Positions 29,411 to 38,737 of a DNA stretch of 64,000 nt are shown piece after piece. Position 1 is the first letter of the stretch. Each line of letters begins with the position of its first letter. Origin of the DNA: Pterois miles (taxonomy: Eukaryota > Chordata > Actinopteri > Perciformes > Scorpaenidae); NCBI GenBank assembly GCA_947000775.1, contig CAMQGK010000565.1, positions 2,740,501 to 2,804,500 on the forward strand. The letters run 5' to 3'. Under the pieces are notes generated by a model. It ran no database searches. It saw only the letters and a program-made list of their open reading frames with translations, and had not been told where the DNA came from. The translations under genes were made by a program, and so were the position numbers.

Positions 29411-30151
29411 TTTCTTGTACAGCTGGCCAAAGTTAACCTCGGGAATGTTAATAATAAATAGCTCTATGCATCTAATTGCAAAAAAAAAAAAAAAAAAAAG
29501 AAATTGTATTAATCCACACATTCTCATAATTGTACCCTTGGTTGTGCTCTTGCTATGCATCTGTGTTGTCAGTATCTATCAGCCTTGTTATTTATTGTAT
29601 CAGCAGGTGAAGGTTGCCAGATATGCTGTATTGGCAAACCTAAAGATGCAGCGATAACAGATGGAGCAGCTCACAGACACAGGAAACTGTCATGGTGGTG
29701 AATGATAAAGGTGTGAAGAGAGACTCAACGGGGAGACAGAGGAAGGTTATTTACAGCACAAGGCACACTTCGATTTGAATGGCTTCCTGACCCAGCTAAG
29801 TGCACCGCCAGCTGTCAATATGACTTATAAGTAATTGCAGAGGGAGGGAGAGATGTGTGAGCGGCCGAGCGATGGCAACTGTATGCAGGACTGATTATCC
29901 GCCAAGGCATGTGCGACAAGGAGACATCAGGTTTGGCATAAAACGGACAGACAGGCTTATGGTGCCATTCTGACTCAGTCTGGGAATAACCACAAACTGG
30001 GAATAGTAGGGTGGCAGCAGTGTGTGGGTTGGTGTGAACAGTCTGCAAGCATGTGTGTGTCCGAGAGGACAGAATATTTGAATCAGATGTTTAAAGATGC
30101 TGGTTGGGTGTACAGTTTATTAAGCATATTTACAATTTAAATGTATATATT

Positions 30152-30219
30152 AGAAAGAAAGAAAGAAAGAAAGATATTCTTTTATTAGTCCCAAAGTGGG
30201 GAAATTTATTTTTTACTTT

Positions 30220-30262
<43 letters not shown>

Positions 30263-30470
30263 AAGAGAGAAGGTAGAGGGGGGGGGTTGCTCCGGAAAAG
30301 GGCCAGGGGAGGTGGGGGGTTGGTGTGTTGGGGGGGGGGATCGGCGGTGGGCAAGAGGGAAAAAGGTGCCTCTCCCCAAACAAGAGGTTGTTTTTGGTTG
30401 GGGGGGGTTTGAACCCGGGTCCCCCACAACCCAAACCAAATCCCTAAGGGATGGACCCCCCCTATATTGT
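30152..30470 (-). mobile_element. Homopolymer-inflated SINE-like island
   Basis: On the minus strand a tRNA-like ACCCGGGTTCAAACCCC stands at one end and a LINE-type tail (TTTCCCCACTTTGGGACTAATAAAAG, then GAAA-repeat complement) at the other. Between them nearly every G and A run is abnormally long (about 30 A; many runs of 7-9 G). I infer a tRNA-derived SINE of a second family whose sequence is either strongly decayed or mis-assembled. Confidence 0.45.
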
Positions 30471-32207
30471 ATATTGCTGTGTGAAATTGAGGAAAGAAAC
30501 TAATGTAACACTGTCATTGACCTTGAAGTTTAGGGAGAAACTAAAAGGCTCCATGAGGGACATTTGTCTTCTCTTATCAGATGTCCCCATGCACTGATGG
30601 AGCTGTCACTTTACCCAAGAAAAATGTCACTGTTTTCCTCTCCCTGCTCATAACACAATCTAATCACAGTTTGCCCAGCTCGTCCTGTATTGTCCAGGTG
30701 GCCCCACTCAGAGAGGCAACAGAGGGACTCTCAGCATCAATAAATGCCCTTAACCAGCCTCATGAGATGTAGCACAGATTACACAATGGCTACATCCAGT
30801 GAGACTCCTGTGTAAGTAAACAAATACACACCTCCTTGCAAGCATGCACTTTAACACAAAGCATGCACCATATCCCTGTTTAGTCAGTAATATCAGTAAG
30901 AGGTTGTGTGTCCTTGACAAGGTCTGTGAATGTGTGATTATAGGGAGAAAGCTGCACTGTGTGGTCTAAGCTGGATCAGCCAGTTGGCACAAATACAGTC
31001 TACAGACTTTACTGACAAGCTTACATTTCCCCCAAACGAAAGCAGTCTTCTTAACCTACTATGAGCTGCTCCACATGGTGCAAGATAACTTAGATTGTGA
31101 TCAAAGTATGACATTGATTTTTTTTTTTTTATCTCTTTTTTGAGGCGTGTGATTGATGGTTCAGGAGGAAAATAGCTCTCAGCATGCTGAAGACTACAGG
31201 CAGCCCACTGAGTCCCTTTTGGATGACATGGTATTATGTGGGCCGCCCAGCAGCCTGTGCTGAATGGCGGAAACAGCTAAGCCATCTGTTTCACTCTATT
31301 TTCATCTCTCAGCCAACCAGCGGGGAGAGCCACAGCCCAAAGAGACTTCAACTGCTCTCACAAAGTCCTATTTGTTCAACAGGTCAAGTCTAAGCCTTGC
31401 AGTGAGGGACCACCAAACCAGATCTAATTTATGGCACGGCCCAGGTGATTACAGAACCCCACACACCGCTTGACTGGCCAGAGCTGGTGATAAAGGAGAA
31501 AATACTAATACAAAAAAGTAATCAGGTGCCTTGGAGAATTAGAGGAGATTATTACTGTCACAGTTGTTAAATGACCATATGGTCTCAAATGCATTTTAAG
31601 CCAGGTTAAAGGGATCATCTTGTGAATTTAACTCTGTTCGTGTAATGTGTTTCATGGGTTGAGAAAAGAGAAATTTGGGCTTTCCAGGTGAGGATGAAAC
31701 AGAGGCTGGCAGGATTCATATGAGATTACTTGGCGCAAACACGGTGTAATCCCCTTATCTGCGTACTTACCTGTCCCCGACAGTGATCCAAGCCTACCTC
31801 TATGAACCTCATTGGCCTGACATTCTGGCAGGAGCAAATCCCTGTCTAATTTGTCAGCCCAGGCAGCTTTAACACCTGGCACGTCAATGCTTATCTGCTG
31901 AGCACCCAAAAGCACCTGCATTATCCCACTGAAGCTTCACAACAAGTGAAAGGGCTTCTAATATCCACACAGTGAAATTACAGTTTGTGTCATACCGGAA
32001 ACACACAATGTGCATAGTGCATACCATTACAAAGGGCTTAGGGCCGGATCAAGGTACACACACAGTATCAGACATCCCCCATTTAAGCATTATTTCTCCT
32101 GGTGGTTGGATCCTGGAGGATTTTAGAACTGATAAATGTCTTCTTATTTTGTATGTCATGAGAGGACTAGCATCTGTTCCTATTACTGAGTTATTGTATC
32201 CATTAAA
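30471..32207. other. No gene recognised
   Basis: Plain sequence with short T runs; no supported frame or repeat pair. Confidence 0.45.
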
Positions 32208-33420
32208 GTGGCAGTAGGCAGAATGAATTGGCATCATTGGGCAAAAATAACCTTTCAGCATATTGTAATTGAAGTGTTCTGAGAGACAACTAGACTTCTA
32301 CACCTCTTCATGACTCTGTTTTCAGGCTTTAAAAAATTTAGCCTGTGGCGGGAGACTTTAACCAATCACAGGTCATTTCAGAGAGAGAGACAGAGTGTTC
32401 CTATTGGCTGTTCATTCAACAGAGGCAGCTGTCAACTACTCGCAAACTTGGCTCAAACAGTCAAACTAGGCAGCGCAGATCAAATATGAATCAAAATTCT
32501 GTTACTGTAATGATTGTTTCTCTCCTCAGAAACATCTTGTAGTGTACTGTTTAGCTGGTGGGTGGTGCTTGTTATTTGCTCAACTGATCTCATTATGGGT
32601 GCTGGATACCCAACTTTTCATTTTACAGCTAAACAGTACACTACAAGACGTTTCTGAAAACATTTCAGCTGAGAAATAGTCATTACAGTAACCGAATATT
32701 GATTCATATTTGATCAGCGCTGCCTAGTTTGACCATTTGATCAGAGTTTACGAGTAATTGACGGCTGCTCAGAAACAGCAAAACTGGTTGTTTTCCTCCC
32801 GATTGTAAAATCTTGCAGATGCTATAGAGTGCTCCAGCGATGACATATTTTATAGGTCAACCAGGAGGTTAGCATCGCCTTGGTTCCCTCGACAAAAAGC
32901 CAATGGGATTTCTCCACTGGATTTTGGATTATTGCAGATAATAAGCGCTGTGGCAAACAAATTTTTATGATACTTACACAATTTGTTCAGCAAGATAATC
33001 TCTACAAATGAAGGCCACTTTAGGATTTTTGAAGTGTAAATGCAGTCGCTAGAAGTAAAAAGCTAACGTAAGGCTATAAACGAACTACACCATGGTCGAA
33101 TCAGCACGAGTATAAACAACCATGCTGTAAAGGTGGATGAGTTAGCGTGATGACATCTTGTAGTCTCATTTACCCCCTTGCTAGCAACTGCATTCTTAAA
33201 GACATAAACAGGCTTCAAAATTCATGAGTGGGGTATTTATTAATGTATTTTATGTAGAAAAAGCATTATAATCTCTTAAAATGGTGTTAACCACAGACCT
33301 TACTTCAAGCAACTGACTAAAAATCCAACAGAAAGTGCAAAATGCTAACTGATTTCAGGGCTTTAGGACTCATTCCTGTAGCACTCTATTAGGAGCATCG
33401 GAGGACACCAGAGGACACAT
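32208..33420 (+). repeat. Dispersed repeat, complex copy with an inverted internal segment
   Basis: Starts TTAAAGTGGCAGTAGGCAG and carries the same blocks as 20389-20690. Its middle holds a 346-bp inverted repeat (32425-32770). It ends at GAGGACACCAGAGGACACAT, where the MITE at 33421 begins; family sequence resumes near 33890 with CTGATTACCTCACTACTGTCAGG. Confidence 0.6.
32425..32770. repeat. Long inverted repeat with a 68-bp loop
   Basis: Left arm 32425-32557, right arm 32626-32770. Matching landmarks in inverse order include GTCAAACTAGGCAGCGC, GATCAAATATGAATCA, TTACTGTAATGA and CTTGTAGTGTACTGTTTAGCTG. Arms of about 130-145 bp are highly similar. It probably arose from two inverted insertions of one repeat. 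Confidence 0.8.
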
Positions 33421-33870
33421 GGTGCCTTCACATGGAACTTGTGAACTCATGTTTACGACATGGGAAGTCGCGCAGAAAACCGCTATAAGCAACAGCAATA
33501 TTAACGTTACTGTCTGAGTCTAGAGGCCACAGAGGCTAATGATTTAGCAAGCTAGCAAGTGGGTAACATAATACAGGAGGCCTAATGACAGAGGAGAAAG
33601 ATGTTGTTGTTGAGAATGTCAACATTTTCCTCAGACATATGAAATTACAAAGAAAAACAACATATGACTAAAATTACAATGTACTGTACAACATTACCTT
33701 ATTATGCACCGATAAATGAACTTCCATGGGTTCCACCATTTCTCACAATGACAACAAACACGGCACAAGTTGCGAGTTGTGAGTTTTCAGAAACTTTCCA
33801 CTTTTGTGAAAATGACGAGGGGGCATTCATATGGGCCCAGCACGTAAACACAACCCCATTTGAAGGCACC
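33421..33870. mobile_element. MITE with 15-bp GGTGCCTTCAMATGG terminal repeats
   Basis: Starts GGTGCCTTCACATGG and ends CCCATTTGAAGGCACC, inverted repeats differing at one base. It interrupts the dispersed repeat also found at 20389-20690, where the flanking GAGGACACCAGATTACCT is continuous. It may extend to about 33890. A 76-codon frame inside (33664-33894) is unrecognised and probably meaningless. Confidence 0.6.
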
Positions 33871-34329
33871 AACAGAAGCACGATTTTTTTCTGATTACCT
33901 CACTACTGTCAGGATATGGTTTTATAAAAATAAAACTTTTGAGTTATTATATCCATTAAAACTTCAGAGTTAATCCCTTGATCCAAACTTTATTAATCTG
34001 GGCAAGCATTTATTTTGTTGTTATTTTTCTTGCATCTCTGAAACATATGGCTCTGCAACCGTTAGAAAAGTGTTGTATATTGAAATGAGAAGATGAAGGG
34101 GAAAAGAAGACTGCTATTATCAGGTAATTAATTGGTAAAAACACTGGTCTTGACTGCTAACTACAGTGCAGTTTACTTCTTTAAATCTTTCTCCGGGATA
34201 TTAAATATTCAAAGTCATATGCTTCCGTGGTTGACAGTCTAAAGTCGTCTCCGGCCTAGTTAAAATTAATGGGCTTCTGCAAACATGGAATTTGTTTAGG
34301 CAATATTATGAAAGGCAATCCATTACACG

Positions 34330-34617
34330 GACCACATAATAGCGCAATTGCGAGAACGAGGAGTCGACGCGTTTAATCAATTTCCGGTCCGGCCATTTTT
34401 CATTCCTGTTACACAACCTCAGCATCACCGAGCAACCATCTCTCTAACAGGTACCGACAAGGTGAGGTTACTCATCACCCTGAACGCCCCGCGTGGATTA
34501 ATTACTCTGTGTTTTTGGACTCTTTGGACACAAGTTTTTCCTTGTCAAACTATTTCAACAGACTTTACAAGGAAGGAAGCGAAAGCGGGTGAGAAAAGTT
34601 CAGTCTTGTACTTGTTA

Positions 34618-34650
<33 letters not shown>

Positions 34651-35075
34651 GGGGGGGCATAGCCCTTTAATACCAGACTACATTCAAAAAAGCGTCATTT
34701 TTGCTGCATCGTGGTATCTTATGATGATTCTAATTCGGTTATTAATCGTGAACATGGTAAATAAAACGGATGTGTGGCAACGTTAACTTTAGCACTTCAT
34801 TAACCCAGTGTATTTGTTAAGGTGTATTTAAGGTGTATAGCGTTGTATATTTTGTCTGGAAATTGTTTTTTATTACATATTTGGTTACTTTTTAAATCAA
34901 CAGGCCCTCACGGGGAAACTAGAGCAGGCTTACCCTCGTCTATGCCGACATCTGGTGGTGTTTCAGCAGCATAGCCTTGTCGAGGGACGGCTTGGAGCCA
35001 TGATGAGCAGGAAGCCGTTGTCCAAATCGTTTGAAGTGCTGTTCATAACGAAAATAAATCATGAATTTACAACAT
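34330..35075 (+). other. Candidate two-exon transcript upstream of the U4 cluster
   Basis: A possible first exon ends at 34461 with GACAAG followed by GTGAGG. A possible second exon starts at 34904 after a pyrimidine-rich stretch ending ATCAACAG. An AATAAA signal lies at 35053-35058. The 442-bp intron would hold a GT microsatellite. The frame is open across the join (38 codons before, 72 after), but exon 1 has no ATG in that frame and the open frame runs past the poly(A) signal. A noncoding RNA is therefore as likely as a coding one. No protein family is recognised. The support is only splice-site quality. Confidence 0.2.
34618..34656. repeat. (GT)n tract followed by G9
   Basis: About 15 GT units then a G run, within the candidate intron. 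Confidence 0.95.
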
Positions 35076-35370
35076 ATTTAATATATGTTTACAGAGCAAT
35101 CGTTTGTTTTCTGCTGTAACACCGTAACACCCCTCCCCGAGTCAGTTCTCCCAAACGGGAATTCGCGATTTGAAATTCAGTCAAACGAGCCACCGTAGGC
35201 TCGCCTCTTACAGTTGCGTTGTATAAGAATGTTTGAAACACACACTTTAGCGTGTTATTGACTCTCATTCTTGATTTATATACGGAACATATAACGTGTA
35301 TAAGCCTTCAAATGAACGAAAACTGAACGTTGGAGCGGGGCTGACTTTAAAACGAGTTTGTGGGACTTTA

Positions 35371-35389
35371 TATCCCATGATGCATTGCG
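35371..35389 (+). promoter_or_regulatory. ZNF143/Staf-type distal element of U4 copy 1
   Basis: TATCCCATGATGCATTGCG closely matches the SPH/Staf consensus (CCCANNATGCANNGCG). It lies about 195-212 bp upstream of the RNA start, the usual position of a snRNA distal sequence element. Confidence 0.75.
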
Positions 35390-35521
35390 CGACGGCGACA
35401 GTTTGAAATAAATTCAAAAATTAGAGCAAGAAAACTACAAAAGACAGCATGTTGGGTTAGTTGAATATATGTGTTTGTTTGTGATCGGGAGACCTTTCGA
35501 TTGTGTTTAACTAAAACTAAA

Positions 35522-35540
35522 GCACCCTAACTAAAGAACG
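35522..35540 (+). promoter_or_regulatory. PSE of U4 copy 1
   Basis: Reads CACCCTAACTAAAGAA, close to the vertebrate proximal sequence element TCACCNTNACNNNAAAAG. The ACC core lies 59 bp before the RNA start, the expected SNAPc-binding position. The other two copies place a similar element at 59 and 60 bp, which makes chance unlikely. Confidence 0.75.
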
Positions 35541-35582
35541 TATGTCGCGGAGTCACTCCTCTGATTTTACCAAGGAGTAGTC

Positions 35583-35726
35583 AGCTTTGCGCAGTGGCAG
35601 TATCGTAGCCTATGAGGTTTATCCGAGGCGCGATTATTGCTAGTTGAAAACTTTACCCAATACCCCGCCTTGACGACTTGAAATATAGTCGGCAATGGCA
35701 ATTTTTGACGGTCTCTAAGGAGACTG
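35583..35726 (+). ncRNA. U4 spliceosomal snRNA gene, copy 1
   Basis: Full-length U4 snRNA of 144 nt, recognised by near-identity to vertebrate U4 from end to end. U4 pairs with U6 in the tri-snRNP and keeps U6 inactive until spliceosome activation. Visible parts are the canonical 5' end AGCTTTGCGC, the 5' stem-loop with its kink-turn (GAGG and CCGAGG sides), the U6 stem I strand, the central domain around CCCCGCC and AGTCGG, an Sm site AATTTTTGA and a terminal hairpin with GTCTC/GAGAC arms. Compared with human U4 as I remember it, the kink-turn reads TAT where AAT is usual, and the terminal loop is TAAG rather than TACG. A PSE lies 59 bp upstream and a ZNF143-type site about 200 bp upstream. 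A weak 3'-box-like stretch begins about 8 bp after the end. The intact body and promoter suggest a working gene. It is Pol II transcribed by analogy with other U4 genes. Confidence 0.95.
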
Positions 35727-36279
35727 ATAAACTGTATAATGAAATAATCCCCATATGCTAGACCATGGGGAATGTTTGACTTTAAGTTTGTGACTGTTAT
35801 AGTTGTAACCTCATATTTAAATGTGAAAGCGGTTTAGGTGAATCAAGTTCCTTCTCGGTAGAATATAACTAGTATTTTATATGATGTACTTTTGTGAGAC
35901 ACTGTCACATAAGATGTCCTACTTCAAACGTATCCGGTTGTCTCTTTCAGTCTAAAGTAGCGGAAGTGTGTCTTTTTTTGTTGGGCGCCGATAGTGCCAT
36001 GTAACGAACAACTGACTCGTTGCAATATACGATCTTTGTCAGTAGTCAATGCCCATGCAATCTTGCACGGTACTGGTTTAGTGCCTCATTTAATTTCATG
36101 TTAAAGACAAAAATGCACACTTTGCTAATGTATATAGCATGTTATTGTTATGCTATGTTCACATTTTATATTTTCTAAGCTAGTTGTAATAGTCTTTATA
36201 CAGTATATTGTGTCCATCTATCGATCGCAAACTGATATTATGTCCCATATGTAATGTCTCCTTATGTTTAGTCACAGTT

Positions 36280-36470
36280 GTAGAGTCTTATTCTTTGTAT
36301 TCACTTCTTGATCTACAAATCCCCACTCTTAATTTATGTCTGTGTCTGTATGGGTGTACCTTACGTTACGGATAAGCTTTATTTGTATTGTTTTATTTGT
36401 ACTCTGTGTATTTGCCACTGCACAATAACGTCCTTGGGATAAATAAAGTTTTATGTAATATTTAAATGTG
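36280..36470 (+). mobile_element. Possible LINE-type 3' end between U4 copies 1 and 2
   Basis: Ends ACAATAACGTCCTTGGGATAAATAAAGTTTTATG, similar to fish non-LTR tails. It could equally be a poly(A) region of an unknown transcript. Confidence 0.3.
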
Positions 36471-36705
36471 TGTTTATATAGCGTTTTATAAAGGAAGTCT
36501 GTGAGGTTATAGTGTATTTTTGAACGGTTCTGTGAAACATAATCAGGGTACAGTGGGCGAAAAGGATATTTTGGTACACCAAAATAAAGAGGTCCTACTC
36601 TGGCGACTTCAAGTATTATAACTACTTATTTTTAAGCTCTTAGTAAAGTATCTTTAGTCTCATCTAGCCCGGTCGATGGCCCCAAACACGGAAATAATTA
36701 GTCCC

Positions 36706-36731
36706 AACTACAATCACAAAGCATGCAAGGC
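36706..36731 (+). promoter_or_regulatory. ZNF143-type distal element of U4 copy 2
   Basis: AACTACAA followed 10 bases later by GCATGCAAGGC resembles the extended ZNF143 motif (ACTACAATTCCCAGCATGC). It lies about 250-275 bp before the RNA start. Confidence 0.6.
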
Positions 36732-36919
36732 ACACCCATAATCATCAGCTGATCTCGTAGTTAAAGTTTCCTCACGCATAAACAATAGCATTGCACAAAC
36801 AGTTTAACCCCACATAACTACATTTAAGCTCACTCGTCTTACCGCATCACAATATTTAAAATAACATCCTTATATAGCCTAACTGGTTTCCATTACGACC
36901 GTTCAACAGCATGCATGTT

Positions 36920-36938
36920 GAACCGTAGCAGAGGGGTG
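36920..36938 (+). promoter_or_regulatory. PSE-like element of U4 copy 2
   Basis: AACCGTAGCAGAGGGGTG aligns with the PSE consensus at ACC, T, C and the purine-rich end. Its ACC core is 59 bp before the RNA start, as in copy 1. The match is weaker than in copies 1 and 3; position is the main support. Confidence 0.55.
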
Positions 36939-36980
36939 TGTGGATCTGAGAGACGTCCCCCGTCGAAGCGTCTCCTCCTT

Positions 36981-37124
36981 ATCCTTGCGCAGTGGCAGTA
37001 TCGTAGCCTATGAGGTTTATCCGAGGCGCGATTATTGCTGGTTGAAAACTTAACCCAATACCCCGCCTTGACGACTTGAAATATAGTCGGCAATGGCAAT
37101 TTTTGGCGGTCTCTAAGGAGGCTG
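36981..37124 (+). ncRNA. U4 spliceosomal snRNA gene, copy 2
   Basis: Second full-length U4 snRNA of 144 nt, 1398 bp downstream of copy 1 on the same strand. The 5' end reads ATCCTTGCGC, so positions 2 and 4 differ from copy 1; both lie in the strand that pairs with U6 in stem II. The loop after TGAAAAC reads TTAACCC, and the Sm site is AATTTTTGG, which still fits the Sm consensus. In the terminal hairpin one arm is GAGGC, giving a G-U pair opposite GTCTC. The RNA differs from copy 3 at only two terminal-hairpin positions. A PSE-like element begins 61 bp upstream and a ZNF143-type ACTACAA...GCATGC site lies about 260 bp upstream. A 3'-box-like GTTAAAAATTAACA starts 8 bp after the end. It is probably functional, although the weakened hairpin makes it the least certain of the three. 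Confidence 0.93.
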
Positions 37125-37139
37125 ATATTTTGTTAAAAA

Positions 37140-37330
37140 TTAACACAATGTATGTGAAGTTGATTTTATTGTGAAGGACTGAAAATCACGTGTGCGGTCC
37201 GAAAACACAGCGTGCTGCAACAACAAAAAAATGCTTTTTAAATGGGACTAAAGTCATCTAGTGGGCCGGATTGGACCCTTTGACGGGGCGGTTCTGGCCC
37301 TCGGGCCGCATGTGTGACACCCATGGTCTA
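37140..37330 (-). mobile_element. hAT-like end between U4 copies 2 and 3
   Basis: GTGGGCCGGATTGGACCC and CTCGGGCCGCATGTGTGACACCC are a widespread vertebrate hAT terminus. It accounts for part of the spacer between the second and third U4 genes. Confidence 0.55.
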
Positions 37331-37931
37331 TACCTTGGTCTTTCTACCCAAGAACGTACATTCACAAGATGTGAACGTCAATTGTTCGCTTCAGCGCAAC
37401 ATCAGCAGCCAGCAGAGCTACGCTTCCGCCATTTTGGATGTAAAGCGACTAGAGGACGCCAGTAAAACATCCGCCTAAAATGAGCCGAACAACAGTAAAA
37501 TAACATTATTTATACTCTATTGACATATTGTGCTGTAACGGACTAGTTGAACAATAAAAATATCGTAGATATAATAAGCATTTTAGTCCAGAACGGCGTC
37601 AGCGGCTCTCGTGTGTGCTTCTATACTTCTTTGTTTCTAGTCTGACAGAGTTGAGGGGGGCCTTAAACAAAGACGGACCGGAAGTTGCGTCATTTCCGTT
37701 TACAATTTCCATCAACTGTTGTGTATTATCTTTAACGTTATGGGCAAGTTTTATTTGGGATTGTTTATTCATGATGTTATTCTTACTGATTACAGCTTCC
37801 TAAACGTTTGGACAAAATAACCCACTTTAAATCTGATAACTGCCGTAGGATTACAGGATTATAATTCAGGACACGCCCGTGTTTTATATTATCTATCCTT
37901 TATGTTCCGTCTATATTGTTCCCATTTATAG

Positions 37932-37939
37932 ATATGCAT
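37932..37939 (+). promoter_or_regulatory. Octamer-like site upstream of U4 copy 3
   Basis: ATATGCAT matches the octamer ATTTGCAT at seven of eight bases and lies about 180 bp before the RNA start. No ZNF143-type site was seen here. An eight-base motif is weak evidence. Confidence 0.3.
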
Positions 37940-38055
37940 TTCTTAAGTCTGCATGGATTTTCTCCGGGATACCATGGTTCATATTTCTACATTTTTCTAA
38001 TATAATTATATATTTTGTTATAAACTGGGTATACTTTAAGCCACACCCATTGTTA

Positions 38056-38074
38056 AAACCATGACAGAGAGACG
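38056..38074 (+). promoter_or_regulatory. PSE of U4 copy 3
   Basis: AAACCATGACAGAGAGACG matches the PSE consensus at ACC, T, AC and the purine-rich tail. The ACC core is 60 bp before the RNA start. Confidence 0.65.
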
Positions 38075-38117
38075 TGTGGCCCGGAGACACGTCTCTGTTG
38101 TTGACTGGTGAACAACT

Positions 38118-38261
38118 ATCCTTGCGCAGTGGCAGTATCGTAGCCTATGAGGTTTATCCGAGGCGCGATTATTGCTGGTTGAAAACTTAACCCAATACCC
38201 CGCCTTGACGACTTGAAATATAGTCGGCAATGGCAATTTTTGGCGGTCTCTACGGAGACTG
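38118..38261 (+). ncRNA. U4 spliceosomal snRNA gene, copy 3
   Basis: Third full-length U4 snRNA of 144 nt, 1137 bp downstream of copy 2 on the same strand. It shares with copy 2 the ATCCTTGCGC 5' end, the TTAACCC stretch and the AATTTTTGG Sm site. It keeps the standard terminal hairpin with GTCTC/GAGAC arms and a TACG loop. A PSE with the ACC core 60 bp upstream matches the vertebrate consensus well (ACCATGAC followed by purines). An octamer-like ATATGCAT lies about 180 bp upstream. A 3'-box-like TTGTCAAATATAAG begins 7 bp after the end. A hAT-type transposon end separates it from copy 2. Intact structure and promoter suggest a working gene. Confidence 0.95.
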
Positions 38262-38489
38262 GTATCTTGTCAAATATAAGTTATATCACACAATGTATCT
38301 TCCAGAAAACTGAATTTATACTAAATAGTACACATAATAAACGTCTTATATATCTTAACCATTATACCATTGTATGCGTGTCTATGCGATGTAAGGCTTG
38401 TTATTATACGTTTGTTGTACTATACAATGATATTAAATAATTATATTTATCCCAAGTTAGTGTAAAGTATTTAAAGTGTTTTTAAGTTA

Positions 38490-38556
38490 TTCCCTAAGAT
38501 TTATTTCCCTCAGAGGATTAATAAAGGTTCATCTTATATTATCTTATCTTATTTGA
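38490..38556 (+). mobile_element. LINE-type 3' tail fragment after the U4 cluster
   Basis: TTTCCCTCAGAGGATTAATAAAGG followed by ATCTT-type repeats, a fish non-LTR terminus. Confidence 0.5.
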
Positions 38557-38737
38557 GGTGCTTTGAAATATAGTGTACTCCCAAAGAACTAAATCTTTAT
38601 TTATTTGTGGTGATCATTTAATCACACGTTATTAGTATTACTTTAGGTCTCCATAGTTGCCATTTGTTCTTGTTCTGCATGGTGTTAGTGGCATCTACAG
38701 TGACAGCTGTTGGGAGTTAATATTTAAAATGTATAAT

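Noticed and set aside
36893..37099. Minus-strand frames through U4 copies 2 and 3 giving near-identical proteins
   Set aside because: They are antisense shadows of the U4 RNA genes.
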